A stretch of DNA of 29,269 nucleotides from M50B91 sp964526665 (GTDB lineage: Bacteria; Patescibacteriota; Gracilibacteria; UBA4473): contig CAZGJL010000011.1 of NCBI GenBank assembly GCA_964526665.1, positions 1 to 29,269 on the forward strand, read 5' to 3'. A program made the translations under genes and the position numbers. Below the pieces are notes generated by a model. The model had not been told where the DNA came from and searched no databases. It was given only the letters and a program-made list of their open reading frames with translations. This document shows positions 14,717 to 21,936 of the stretch, piece after piece. How positions within the stretch are numbered: the stretch's first letter is position 1; every line of letters starts with the position of its first letter.

Positions 14717-16012
14717 ATGAAAATTCCAGATAACTCAATCCTCAATGAAAATTTATCTTCTCATGGAAAAGATCTCTATTTCCCAAACGGAATTGTAGCT
14801 CAAGCTGGAGATGCCACAGGGAAATCAATCAATGCCACTGCAGGGGTTGCGTATAATGATGATGGAACACTTATGACACTCCCCTCACTGAAGGAATCTT
14901 TTCGTATAGAAACCAATTCCTTTAATTATGCACCAACGCCTGGATTAAAAGATTTGCGTGAAGTATGGCTGCAAGAAATACATAAAAAAAATCCTTCTCT
15001 CGGAAATGCTCCAACCACACTTCCTATTGTGACAAATGGCCTCACTCATGGGATTAACATTGCTGGACAATTATTTCTGGCTCCAGGAGATCATGCTATT
15101 TTAGCTGATAAATATTGGGATAACTATGAACTTATGTGCGAGATGGGATTAAAGGTAAAACTAAAAACCTTTCCTACTTTTGATGGAAACCGATACAACA
15201 CAAAAGGTATTGAACGTCTGGCCCTAGAAGAACCTATTGGAAAAAAGTTTTTTATTTTCAATGTTCCTAATAATCCCACTGGATACTCTCCTACGCTTGA
15301 AGAACAAGACCAAATTGTAGAAACAATGATTCGTTCTGCAGAAGCTGGAAATAAGGTTATTGTTCTCTGTGATGACGCTTATTTTGGACTCAATTATGCG
15401 GACGATATTGCTCCTGAATCACTGTTTGCAAAATTAGCCAATGCTCATGACAATATTATTACCGTGAAGATTGACGGAGCCACAAAAGAAGAATTTGCTT
15501 GGGGACTTCGTGTTGGGTTTATTACGATTGGAGGAAAAGCTCTGACGTCTCAAGATATCGCTGTACTAGAAAACAAAATCATTGGAGCAATTCGTGCCAA
15601 TGCCTCAAATGGATGTCGTCCTTCTCAGGAATCTATTTTAAACTTATTGAATCACCCCCGTCACGATCAAGACAAATCTGCTGCGAAAAAAATTCTACGA
15701 GAACGATTTGAAACATCTCAAAAAGTGCTCACGAAAAACTCTGAAAAATATACTGATTGCTTCAATCCTCTTCCTGCTAATTCTGGATATTTTTTATGTC
15801 TAGAGCTACAGAAAGGAATTAATGGAGAACAAGTACGTCAAACATTACTTGATAAGCATGATATTGGAATTATTGCTATAGATGACTGGCTTCGCGTTGC
15901 TTTTTCTGCGGTAGACAAAGAAAAAATACCACATCTCTTCGAAAAAATTCACGAGGTTTGTTCTGAGCAGCTTTGCTCGCGTCTCGAAAAGAAAGTAAGT
16001 AGAGAAAAGTAG
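14717..16012 (+). CDS. Class I/II PLP-dependent aminotransferase
   Basis: 431 residues from the ATG at 14717, chosen over a TTG at 14690 inside the terminator. Fold type I aminotransferase signatures: VTNGLTHGINIAG (about 105-117) for cofactor phosphate binding, NVPNNPTGYSPT (182-193), LCDDAYFGL (218-226; Asp and Tyr to the pyridine ring), the Schiff-base lysine in IDGATKEEFAWGLRVGF (Lys257), and the substrate-carboxylate arginine in DDWLRVAFS near the end. The substrate cannot be told; the GATKEEF-W-G-RVGF style occurs in putative aspartate/aromatic-type aminotransferases. Because CPR genomes usually lack amino-acid synthesis, it may serve salvage or a wall/cofactor pathway; this is inference. 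A hairpin at 16030 separates it from the convergent lipoprotein gene. No Shine-Dalgarno. Confidence 0.92.
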   Translation: MKIPDNSILNENLSSHGKDLYFPNGIVAQAGDATGKSINATAGVAYNDDGTLMTLPSLKESFRIETNSFNYAPTPGLKDLREVWLQEIHKKNPSLGNAPTTLPIVTNGLTHGINIAGQLFLAPGDHAILADKYWDNYELMCEMGLKVKLKTFPTFDGNRYNTKGIERLALEEPIGKKFFIFNVPNNPTGYSPTLEEQDQIVETMIRSAEAGNKVIVLCDDAYFGLNYADDIAPESLFAKLANAHDNIITVKIDGATKEEFAWGLRVGFITIGGKALTSQDIAVLENKIIGAIRANASNGCRPSQESILNLLNHPRHDQDKSAAKKILRERFETSQKVLTKNSEKYTDCFNPLPANSGYFLCLELQKGINGEQVRQTLLDKHDIGIIAIDDWLRVAFSAVDKEKIPHLFEKIHEVCSEQLCSRLEKKVSREK

Positions 16013-16029
16013 AAATTTAAATATATGAA

Positions 16030-16057
16030 AAGCACTCAGATAAATATCTGAGTGCTT
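16030..16057. terminator. Long hairpin between convergent genes
   Basis: AAGCACTCAGATA-AA-TATCTGAGTGCTT, a nearly perfect 13-bp inverted repeat. No strong T-tract on the plus strand and a short one on the minus strand, so it is probably a weak bidirectional terminator or RNA 3'-end protector. Confidence 0.6.
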
Positions 16058-16081
16058 CTCCCTGCTCACCAAATCAATCTT

Positions 16082-16873
16082 TTACTGATAAGGTTCTACA
16101 TACTTTTCCTTAAATTGGGCTGGAGTCATCCAGTTCCCATCAATACAAATCTGCATGTCTAGTCTGTCCAAAATAAATTTCCATCCTGGACGTACTTTTA
16201 CAGTTGTCTGGATTGTATCCGACAAATCAGCTAATTCTCTTGCGCGATCATAATCGATTCTTTCGTTATACCCACGACCTTCGTAGACATGAAGACCAAA
16301 CGTTTCAGCAACTCGCACACTCCAATAATTATCATGAAGATAGTACGAAAGGCCTTTTCCTTCTCCAATTGTGAATTGCATACGGGCATCTCCCCAAATT
16401 ACTGGGTCACTTGAAATGTCTAACATTCCATTTAAACAGGCTAAAGACATCCAGCCTAATGATCCATCCTCATGACAAATCTCTACCACAAATTTATTGG
16501 CAAATTTCACTTCAGTATACTGTCCAACCGAATCCTGCATGCTACAGGTACCTTCATCGTCAAAATAAAGATAGCACAATGAAATTTTTTCCCCTCTGTT
16601 AATTATTCCATAGAGGAGAAGCTCTCTCCTGACATCCAAATCTAAATCTGGATTTTGAGAATAAATGTACTCCAAGAAATCTTCCTCAGAAAGTTCAGAA
16701 ACTTCCTGATTAGACATCCAATGGTCAACATTATTAACAAATTCTTGTGTACTCTGACTTGGAACTCTCATTGAGCCGATGTCCTCTGAATTAACTGGTT
16801 CTCTGCTACATCCTACAAAAAATAGGGAAAAGCTAACCATTACTACTAATACTACCAAACTAATTTTTCTCAT
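16082..16873 (-). CDS. Predicted lipoprotein (263 aa), function unknown
   Basis: It has a typical lipoprotein signal: MRKISLVVLVVMVSFSLFFV followed by GC, so Cys22 would be lipidated and the mature protein held on the outer face of the cytoplasmic membrane. The mature part starts with a polar linker (SREPVNSEDIG), then helices rich in Glu/Leu (SELSEEDFLEYIYSQ) and a beta-rich half with several Trp and Tyr (for example GLSYYLHDNYWSVRVAETFG). Tail residues VRPGWKFILDRLD and MQICIDGNWMTPAQFK suggest a compact domain. No family recognised. It lies alone on the minus strand, convergent with the aminotransferase gene. No Shine-Dalgarno; AAAGAG lies about 8 nt before the ATG. Confidence 0.8.
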   Translation of the reverse strand: MRKISLVVLVVMVSFSLFFVGCSREPVNSEDIGSMRVPSQSTQEFVNNVDHWMSNQEVSELSEEDFLEYIYSQNPDLDLDVRRELLLYGIINRGEKISLCYLYFDDEGTCSMQDSVGQYTEVKFANKFVVEICHEDGSLGWMSLACLNGMLDISSDPVIWGDARMQFTIGEGKGLSYYLHDNYWSVRVAETFGLHVYEGRGYNERIDYDRARELADLSDTIQTTVKVRPGWKFILDRLDMQICIDGNWMTPAQFKEKYVEPYQ

Positions 16874-16968
16874 AATGTACTCTTTTTGATTAATTAAATG
16901 TGAATAAATAGAATAAGAGTTCTAAATGCTTGATATACATTCAAGATTCTTATTCCACCTTCACTTTA

Positions 16969-17034
16969 TTTGGAAGCAGGGAATCCAGATTCTTCACCGA
17001 AAATACGAGAAAAACCTGAGTGGCTGCTTCCGAA
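16969..17034 (+). repeat. Inverted repeat that could fold as a structured RNA
   Basis: TTTGGAAGCAG (16969-16979) pairs with CTGCTTCCGAA (17024-17034) over 11 bp, one a G-U pair on the plus strand. A small GAAT-CCAG-ATTC hairpin lies inside the 44-nt loop. It sits in the 265-bp gap between the divergent lipoprotein and ung genes. No T-tract follows and no strong promoter was found. The rest of the gap holds the ung promoter and nothing else I can support. Confidence 0.35.
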
Positions 17035-17101
17035 AACGAACTGTCAAAGAACTCCTTCTATTCTTACATTATATATGAATTGTGTCAAGTTTTACGAACA
17101 C

Positions 17102-17130
17102 TTGATTATTTCACTTTTTTTTGCGACATT
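17102..17130 (+). promoter_or_regulatory. Promoter of ung, leaderless type
   Basis: TTGATT (17102-17107), 17-bp spacer, GACATT (17125-17130), then 8 nt to the ATG at 17139. The layout is the same as before the DUF3352-like gene. The -10 match is weak. Confidence 0.4.
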
Positions 17131-17138
17131 TCTTTTTG

Positions 17139-17840
17139 ATGACAGACGTACAAATTGAACCAGGCTGGAAATCTATTCTCGCTCCAGAGTTTGAAAAAGA
17201 ATATTGGGGAAATCTGACTCATTTTATCCGAGAAGAAGTCCAAGCAGGAAAAGATATCTATCCACTAGGAAACCAAATGTTTTCTGCTTTTGATCTGTGC
17301 CCACTTAATACTGTGAACGTTGTGATCCTCGGACAAGACCCCTACCACTCCATATCAGCCGTTGAAGGAAAAAATGTACCGACAGCCCACGGTCTCTGTT
17401 TTTCCGTTGTAAAGGGCGCTAAAACACCTCCGTCACTCCAGAATATGTTCAAGGAACTAAAGTCAGAATATCCCGAGTTTGAAATACCAAATCATGGAAA
17501 TTTAGAAAAATGGGCACGACAAGGCATTTTATTAATAAATACCACTCTTACTGTTCGTGCTCATGAACCAATGAGCCATACGGGGAAAGGGTGGGAAGAG
17601 TTTACTGATGCCACTATAAAAACTATCTCTCGTGAAAAAGAAAATGTTGTCTTTTTATTATGGGGACGACATGCCCGAGCAAAAAAATCACTTATCGATA
17701 CTTCAAAACACCTTGTTCTTGAGGCAGCACACCCATCTCCTTTTAGTGCAAATAATGGGTTTTTTGGCTGCAACCATTTCAAACAAACAAACGAATATTT
17801 AGAAAAACTTGGCAAAGCTCCCATCCGGTGGCAAACTTAA
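17139..17840 (+). CDS. ung: Uracil-DNA glycosylase (family 1)
   Basis: Removes uracil from DNA as the first step of base excision repair. 233 residues, a normal length. Family 1 motifs: the water-activating loop GQDPYH (65-70, catalytic Asp67), the Pro-rich loop AKTPPSLQNMFKEL, LLINTTLTVRAHEP, LLWGRHA, and the minor-groove leucine/histidine loop AHPSPFSANNGFFGCNHF. The ATG at 17139 (MTDVQ) is preferred to a TTG 18 nt upstream, because it lies at the standard distance from homologues' starts. It is the first gene of a two-gene unit: a small lipoprotein gene starts 4 nt after its TAA. Confidence 0.98.
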   Translation: MTDVQIEPGWKSILAPEFEKEYWGNLTHFIREEVQAGKDIYPLGNQMFSAFDLCPLNTVNVVILGQDPYHSISAVEGKNVPTAHGLCFSVVKGAKTPPSLQNMFKELKSEYPEFEIPNHGNLEKWARQGILLINTTLTVRAHEPMSHTGKGWEEFTDATIKTISREKENVVFLLWGRHARAKKSLIDTSKHLVLEAAHPSPFSANNGFFGCNHFKQTNEYLEKLGKAPIRWQT

Positions 17841-17844
17841 ACAA

Positions 17845-18141
17845 ATGAAAAAACTTCTTCTCGGTCTCGCCCCTTTCCTTCTTGTTGGTTGCTCTCTTTT
17901 TACGAGTGAAGAAGTTGTTCCTGAAATCCCAACACTCGACTCATTCACTATCGAATCTGGTGACACGGGGTTAGTTTTATATAGTTCTGTAGATGAAACT
18001 TTTGAAAATGTTCTCTCCACGCATCCCATTCTTAATGCAAATATCGAAAACGGAATTCTCACTTTCACAGAGGACATTGATAGTATTCCTATGACAAAAA
18101 CAATCAATCTTGAGGCTTTTGTCGAGTTTTTGAATCAATAG
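17845..18141 (+). CDS. Small predicted lipoprotein (98 aa)
   Basis: Signal peptide with lipobox: MKKLLLGLAPFLLVG then Cys16 (LLVGC), so it would be a membrane-anchored extracytoplasmic lipoprotein. The mature part is about 80 residues, acidic, with an early SLFTSEEVVPEIPTLDSF segment and a probable beta-rich domain (FTIESGDTGLVLYSS; NGILTFTEDIDSIPM). No family recognised. The ATG is 4 nt after the ung stop, so it is very likely cotranscribed with ung, although a functional link is not obvious. It converges on the SDR gene, with only 10 bp between them and no clear terminator. Confidence 0.82.
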   Translation: MKKLLLGLAPFLLVGCSLFTSEEVVPEIPTLDSFTIESGDTGLVLYSSVDETFENVLSTHPILNANIENGILTFTEDIDSIPMTKTINLEAFVEFLNQ

Positions 18142-18151
18142 AACTCCTTTT

Positions 18152-18799
18152 TTAAATCCCTCCATTTACATTAATGGTCTCTCCATTAATTTGTTCAGGA
18201 GATTCCACTGCTAACCAATAAATAGTCTGGGCGACTTCTTCTGGGCGTGCAATACGACCTGTCGCAGCATTATCACATAATTGTTTTTTGCGTTCCTCTG
18301 GGATTTGATTCAACATTTCTGTATCTACTGGACCCGGTGCCACAGCATTACAAATAATCTTTCCTGTAAACTTTTTTGCTAAAGATTTTGTAGCGTTTAT
18401 AACTGCTGCTTTTGTCGCTCCATACCATACGTCTGGATGACCTGTTTTACCTGCAATCGAAGCTACCGAAATAACTCTCCCTCCCTGTGGCATCTGTGAC
18501 TCAAAAGCTAATGCCAACTCCACAGGAGCAATCATATTTATTGCAATCTCTACATCACGTTCAACATTCATAACCCCCGCGTTATTCACCAAAACATCAA
18601 TCACCTTCACCTGCTCAACTAAGGATGGAATATTTGATATTTGAGATAAATCAAAGAGAACTTCTTCAAAATTTTCGTGAACAATTGGATCTATAAACGT
18701 TCGAGCCACCCCAAATACTTTCCACCCTTCTGATAGAAATTTCTCAACCGTCGCTCGTCCAATCCCTTTGCTGGCACCAGTGATAAGAACTGTTTTCAT
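18152..18799 (-). CDS. Short-chain dehydrogenase/reductase (SDR) family oxidoreductase
   Basis: NAD(P)-dependent oxidoreductase with a Rossmann fold. 215 residues, a little shorter than the usual 240-250. Key residues: TGASKGIG (7-14) for the dinucleotide, NNAG (72-75), the catalytic triad Ser114, Tyr126 and Lys130 in VASIAG and WYGATKAAV, then NAVAPGPVDTEML (151-163) and the C-terminal INGETINVNGG typical of FabG-like enzymes. Gly12-Ile13-Gly14 follows Lys11; Arg33 after the second strand (VFGVAR) suggests a preference for NADPH. The substrate is unknown; 3-oxoacyl-ACP reductase is one possibility, but no other fatty-acid gene is near. Its ATG overlaps the serS stop (ATGA), so the two are translationally coupled. 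Confidence 0.93.
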   Translation of the reverse strand: MKTVLITGASKGIGRATVEKFLSEGWKVFGVARTFIDPIVHENFEEVLFDLSQISNIPSLVEQVKVIDVLVNNAGVMNVERDVEIAINMIAPVELALAFESQMPQGGRVISVASIAGKTGHPDVWYGATKAAVINATKSLAKKFTGKIICNAVAPGPVDTEMLNQIPEERKKQLCDNAATGRIARPEEVAQTIYWLAVESPEQINGETINVNGGI

Positions 18800-20067
18800 T
18801 TCTTTGGAACAATTTTATCGAATCCACATAATGGTCTGAGTACTTCTGGAATAATTACCGAACCATCCTTTTGTTGGAAATTTTCTAGAATCCCCACCAA
18901 AGGACGAGAACTTACCGCTGTTCCATTTAATATGTGAACAAATTGCAATTTATTATCCCCGTCTCGATACCGAATATTCAAACGACGTGCCTGAAAATCT
19001 GTACAAATAGAGGTTGATGTCATCTCGCGATATTTTTCTTGATGTGGAAGCCACGCTTCTAAGTCGTACTTCTTGGCAGCAGAAATTCCTAAATCTCCAC
19101 AACACACATTCACTACCTGATAGGGTAATTCTAATTTCTGAAGTAATTCCTCTTCCACTTCTCGAATTAATTCATGCAATCGATCTGTATCCTCTGGTTT
19201 GCAAAAGATTACCATCTCAACTTTTTCAAACTGATGTACTCGGAAAATTCCGCTCGTATCCTTCCCGTATGAACCTGCTTCACGACGGAAACAAGGTGAA
19301 TATGAGACATACATCTTCGGTTCTGAAAGGTCCAAGACATCATCTGCATGATAGGAAACCATCGGCACCTCAGACGTTCCGATAAGGAACAAGTTATCCT
19401 CTCCTGGATTCACTTTATAAATTTCATTCGCATCTGCACCAGACAAAAAACCTGTTCCCTTCATTGCCTCTTCTCGAACCATAAAAGGGGGAATCATTGG
19501 GGTGAATCCTTTCTTTTGTACTTCTGTAAAAGCCCAAAATATCAACGCTCTCTGTAACATTGCCAACTCATTTTTCATGTAATAAAAACGAGCTCCTGAT
19601 ACTTTTGCTGCTCGTTCCATATCAAGTAGATCCAAAGCTTCAGCAATTTCTGCGTGATCACGCGGGGGAAAAGTAAATACGGGTTTCTCCCCTTCCGTAC
19701 GAATCACCACATTCTCTTCATCAGAATGACCATCCGGCGCACTTTCATATGGCGGATTAGGAAGTTTTTGCAAAATTATGTTCACCGATTCCTCTGCATC
19801 ATTCTGCTCTTGATCTAGTTTTTTCTTTTCTTCTGAGAGAAGTTTCATAGATTCTAATAACTTATTTTTTTCAGCCCCTTGCATCTGAGGAATTTTCTTA
19901 GAAGCCTCATTTTGCTTTGATTTCAAACCATCTCCCTGCGTCTGAAGTGAACGACGTCGCTCATCGGCTTCCAAAAGTTCTACGATAAGAGATGAATCTA
20001 CTCCCTTGCGCGCCAAACGCTGAGTAAAGTCTTCTGGATTTTGACGGATGGCTTTGAGATCAAGCAT
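18796..20067 (-). CDS. serS: Serine-tRNA ligase
   Basis: Charges tRNA-Ser with serine. 423 residues, the standard length. The N-terminal coiled-coil arm (about 30-105; ADERRRSLQTQGDGLKSKQN) grips the long variable arm of tRNA-Ser. The class II catalytic core contains the SGADANEIYKV-type region, SPCFRREAGSYGKDTSG (motif 2) with VHQFEKVE, and motif 3 near the end (NGTAVSSRPLVGILENFQ followed by IPEVLRPLCGFD). Ends in TGA. The SDR gene begins within the stop codon. A promoter lies 24 nt upstream of the ATG, back to back with that of the DHH-like gene. Confidence 0.98.
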   Translation of the reverse strand: MLDLKAIRQNPEDFTQRLARKGVDSSLIVELLEADERRRSLQTQGDGLKSKQNEASKKIPQMQGAEKNKLLESMKLLSEEKKKLDQEQNDAEESVNIILQKLPNPPYESAPDGHSDEENVVIRTEGEKPVFTFPPRDHAEIAEALDLLDMERAAKVSGARFYYMKNELAMLQRALIFWAFTEVQKKGFTPMIPPFMVREEAMKGTGFLSGADANEIYKVNPGEDNLFLIGTSEVPMVSYHADDVLDLSEPKMYVSYSPCFRREAGSYGKDTSGIFRVHQFEKVEMVIFCKPEDTDRLHELIREVEEELLQKLELPYQVVNVCCGDLGISAAKKYDLEAWLPHQEKYREMTSTSICTDFQARRLNIRYRDGDNKLQFVHILNGTAVSSRPLVGILENFQQKDGSVIIPEVLRPLCGFDKIVPKK

Positions 20068-20091
20068 TATCGTAAGTTTAAATACGCGGTG

Positions 20092-20120
20092 ATAGTAACC
20101 GAAGCCTTATTTTTTCTCAA
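20092..20120 (-). promoter_or_regulatory. Promoter of serS
   Basis: Minus strand: TTGAGA (20120-20115), 17-bp spacer, TACTAT (20097-20092), then 24 nt to the ATG. A weaker TAAACT lies 7 nt before the ATG and could give a leaderless form. Confidence 0.6.
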
Positions 20121-20159
20121 TGAAAAATCGAATGAACTCCTCTGCAACACTCCTCTTTC

Positions 20160-20202
20160 TTGACAAAACCCTATTGACATTTTATTGATAATCTTGTACT
20201 AT
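20160..20202 (+). promoter_or_regulatory. Tandem promoters of the DHH-like gene
   Basis: Two consensus -35 boxes 14 bp apart: TTGACA (20160-20165), 17 bp, TATTGA (20183-20188); and TTGACA (20174-20179), 17 bp, TACTAT (20197-20202). The second is the better match and lies 21 nt before the ATG at 20224. Confidence 0.7.
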
Positions 20203-20223
20203 CTCCTCTCGCATCAAAAAAAC

Positions 20224-21516
20224 ATGCAGAAATCACCACAAAAACAAGTTCTCGGATTACTCAAGCAAGCAAATGAAATTCTCATTATTGGCCCACAACG
20301 TTGGGATTCTGATGCCGCTGCGGGGGTACTCGCACTTCATACTGTTTTGAAAAAATCAGGAAAAACTTCTATTGCAGTAGCTCCTGATAAAGTACCTCAA
20401 CAATTACAGTTCCTTTCTAACGCTGATTCCGTATCACAAACGTTGGGAACCGAAGGTGATTTTATTATTTCTATTCCTACCAAGTCTGTAAAAATAAAAA
20501 ATGTTCATGCAACTGAACACGAAGAAGTTGTTGACTTGGTTCTTCAAACAGAAGGTATCATTGATCCCTCAGAATTAACCTTTCGACGACATACTGAAAG
20601 GTTTGATGTAATTGTTGTACTTGGAGCAGATAGTCTTGAAGATTGTGGAAAACTATTCACTGATCACTCGAAACTTTTTGCCGATACTCCTGTTGTTAAT
20701 ATATCAGTATCTCCCGCAAATGAATTCTTTGGTCGTGTAAATCTTGTTGATGCTTCGGCGAGCTCAGTATGTGAGATCCTCACTGATCTAATAAAAACTG
20801 AACCAGAATTCGAAAAATATCTTGATGAAAATCTTTCAACAATGCTTCTCTCTGGAGTTTTGGCGGCAACCGATAGTTTTTTGGCTTCCAATACGAGTGC
20901 ACGAGCGCTTGAACTTGCTGCTGATCTGCAGTCACGAGGAGCTAATCAGTCTGAAGTTATTGAATATTTATTTAAACAAAAATCTTTCGCAAACCTTCGT
21001 GTCCTTGGTCGATTACTGGGAAACCTTCAGCTTGACCCGAAACACCAAATGGCATGGACAAACCTGACTGGTTCTGATTTCGAGCTCACAGAAACTACTT
21101 TTGATGATCTTGATGGATGGGCTGGACAACTGCTTCGACACATTAATGGTGCCGATATTGTTATTACTTTTATTGAAAAAGAAGAAGATGCTCTTATTCA
21201 AATCCGTACAGGAAATGAAATTGATCTTTTTGCTTTATCCGACTCTTTTGAAGGAAATATTATAAACGTTCCTCATGGATTCAACCTCATTCTTCCTAAG
21301 AAATCTGTAGCAGAGATTCAGTCTCATGTACTCAGAACTGTTGCAGACTGGCAAGAGCGACGATTACGAATGGAAAAAACTGATATTCGAAAAATAACCC
21401 TTGATGAACTTGCCTTACAGCAAGAAGAGACAGATCAGCCAATATTACAAAAAGCCGACCCGGTACCCCAAGCACCAGAAAATATTCCTTTTGAAATACC
21501 TATTAAGGGTGAGTAA
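20224..21516 (+). CDS. DHH-family phosphoesterase-like protein lacking the DHH residues
   Basis: The 430-residue protein follows the layout of NrnA-type DHH/DHHA1 phosphoesterases, which degrade nanoRNA, pAp or cyclic dinucleotides. Motif I appears as PQRWDSDAAAG (24-34), where the family usually has HxxPDxDAxGS. Motif II is VVLGADSLEDCGK (131-143), with Gly where a metal-binding Asp is expected. The region that should contain the DHH triad reads NISVSPANEFFG (159-170), followed by the normal NLVDASASSVCEI. The usual glycine/His motif near the C-terminus reads SFEGNIINVPHG. A disordered acidic/Pro tail ends the protein. The fold is probably kept, but metal binding and hydrolysis as known are doubtful. 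The ATG at 20224 is preferred to a TTG upstream. Tandem promoters drive it; no Shine-Dalgarno. Confidence 0.8.
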   Translation: MQKSPQKQVLGLLKQANEILIIGPQRWDSDAAAGVLALHTVLKKSGKTSIAVAPDKVPQQLQFLSNADSVSQTLGTEGDFIISIPTKSVKIKNVHATEHEEVVDLVLQTEGIIDPSELTFRRHTERFDVIVVLGADSLEDCGKLFTDHSKLFADTPVVNISVSPANEFFGRVNLVDASASSVCEILTDLIKTEPEFEKYLDENLSTMLLSGVLAATDSFLASNTSARALELAADLQSRGANQSEVIEYLFKQKSFANLRVLGRLLGNLQLDPKHQMAWTNLTGSDFELTETTFDDLDGWAGQLLRHINGADIVITFIEKEEDALIQIRTGNEIDLFALSDSFEGNIINVPHGFNLILPKKSVAEIQSHVLRTVADWQERRLRMEKTDIRKITLDELALQQEETDQPILQKADPVPQAPENIPFEIPIKGE

Positions 21517-21526
21517 GAAAAACTAA

Positions 21527-21808
21527 TTATTCTTTTTTCTTTGTACTTCCCTCTTTTTTATTGATCTCTTTGAACTTCATCATCAGCTGCCACACAGCTG
21601 TAATTATTGTAAATGCAATTAATGCGCCCCCGGCAATCCAAAGCTGCAAATGAGATGTCCATGCAAGCCACCATCCTATTCCTGCGTTCAAAATATATAT
21701 AACCCCTAATCCTGCAAAAGTTGTCCCAAAGTCTTTCACGAGTGGACGAAGTCCTAAACCAATCAGGATAAACATCACACCGAGAACTAAAAATATTATT
21801 GAAGTCAT
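21527..21808 (-). CDS. Small membrane protein (93 aa)
   Basis: Three hydrophobic segments: about 4-21 (IIFLVLGVMFILIGLGL), 29-50 (TFAGLGVIYILNAGIGWWLAW) and 56-77 (LWIAGGALIAFTIITAVWQLMM), then a strongly basic/acidic cytoplasmic tail (KFKEINKKEGSTKKKE). Probably an integral membrane protein of the cytoplasmic membrane; no family recognised. The ATG follows the tRNA-Arg CCA end by 14 nt with no terminator between, so it is probably transcribed from the tRNA promoter. It is convergent with the DHH-like gene (10 bp gap). Confidence 0.75.
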   Translation of the reverse strand: MTSIIFLVLGVMFILIGLGLRPLVKDFGTTFAGLGVIYILNAGIGWWLAWTSHLQLWIAGGALIAFTIITAVWQLMMKFKEINKKEGSTKKKE

Positions 21809-21822
21809 GTTGTTTTTTTTAT

Positions 21823-21896
21823 TGGTGTTCCCGCCAGGAACCGAACCTGGATCTTCTCCTTAGGAGGGAGGTATTCTTCCATTGAACTACGGGAAC
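21823..21896 (-). tRNA. tRNA-Arg (anticodon CCU), CCA encoded
   Basis: Cloverleaf on the minus strand: acceptor GTTCCCG/CGGGAAC, D stem GTTC/GAAT with G-U, anticodon stem CTCC/GGAG (the outermost C-A pair is mismatched), loop CTCCTAA with anticodon CCT, T arm CCAGG-TTCGGTT-CCTGG, discriminator A and CCA. It reads the rare AGG codon. Its promoter lies inside the start of miaA, and it is followed closely by a small membrane-protein gene. Confidence 0.95.
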
Positions 21897-21910
21897 AAAC
21901 CTGCTACATT
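21882..21910 (+). promoter_or_regulatory. Promoter of miaA, leaderless type, reaching into tRNA-Arg
   Basis: TTGAAC (21882-21887, inside the tRNA-Arg gene on the opposite strand), 17-bp spacer, TACATT (21905-21910), then 8 nt to the ATG at 21919. Confidence 0.45.
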
Positions 21911-21936
21911 CTGACTCGATGAACCTTTTTTCACAA
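21908..21936 (-). promoter_or_regulatory. Promoter of tRNA-Arg, inside miaA start
   Basis: Minus strand: TTGTGA (21936-21931), 17-bp spacer, CAGAAT (21913-21908), 11 nt before the mature tRNA 5' end. It overlaps the first codons of miaA and the miaA -10. Confidence 0.5.

Noticed and set aside
16970..17158. A 62-residue plus-strand frame before ung
   Set aside because: TTG start, no similarity, overlaps the ung promoter and start; the inverted repeat explains part of the sequence.
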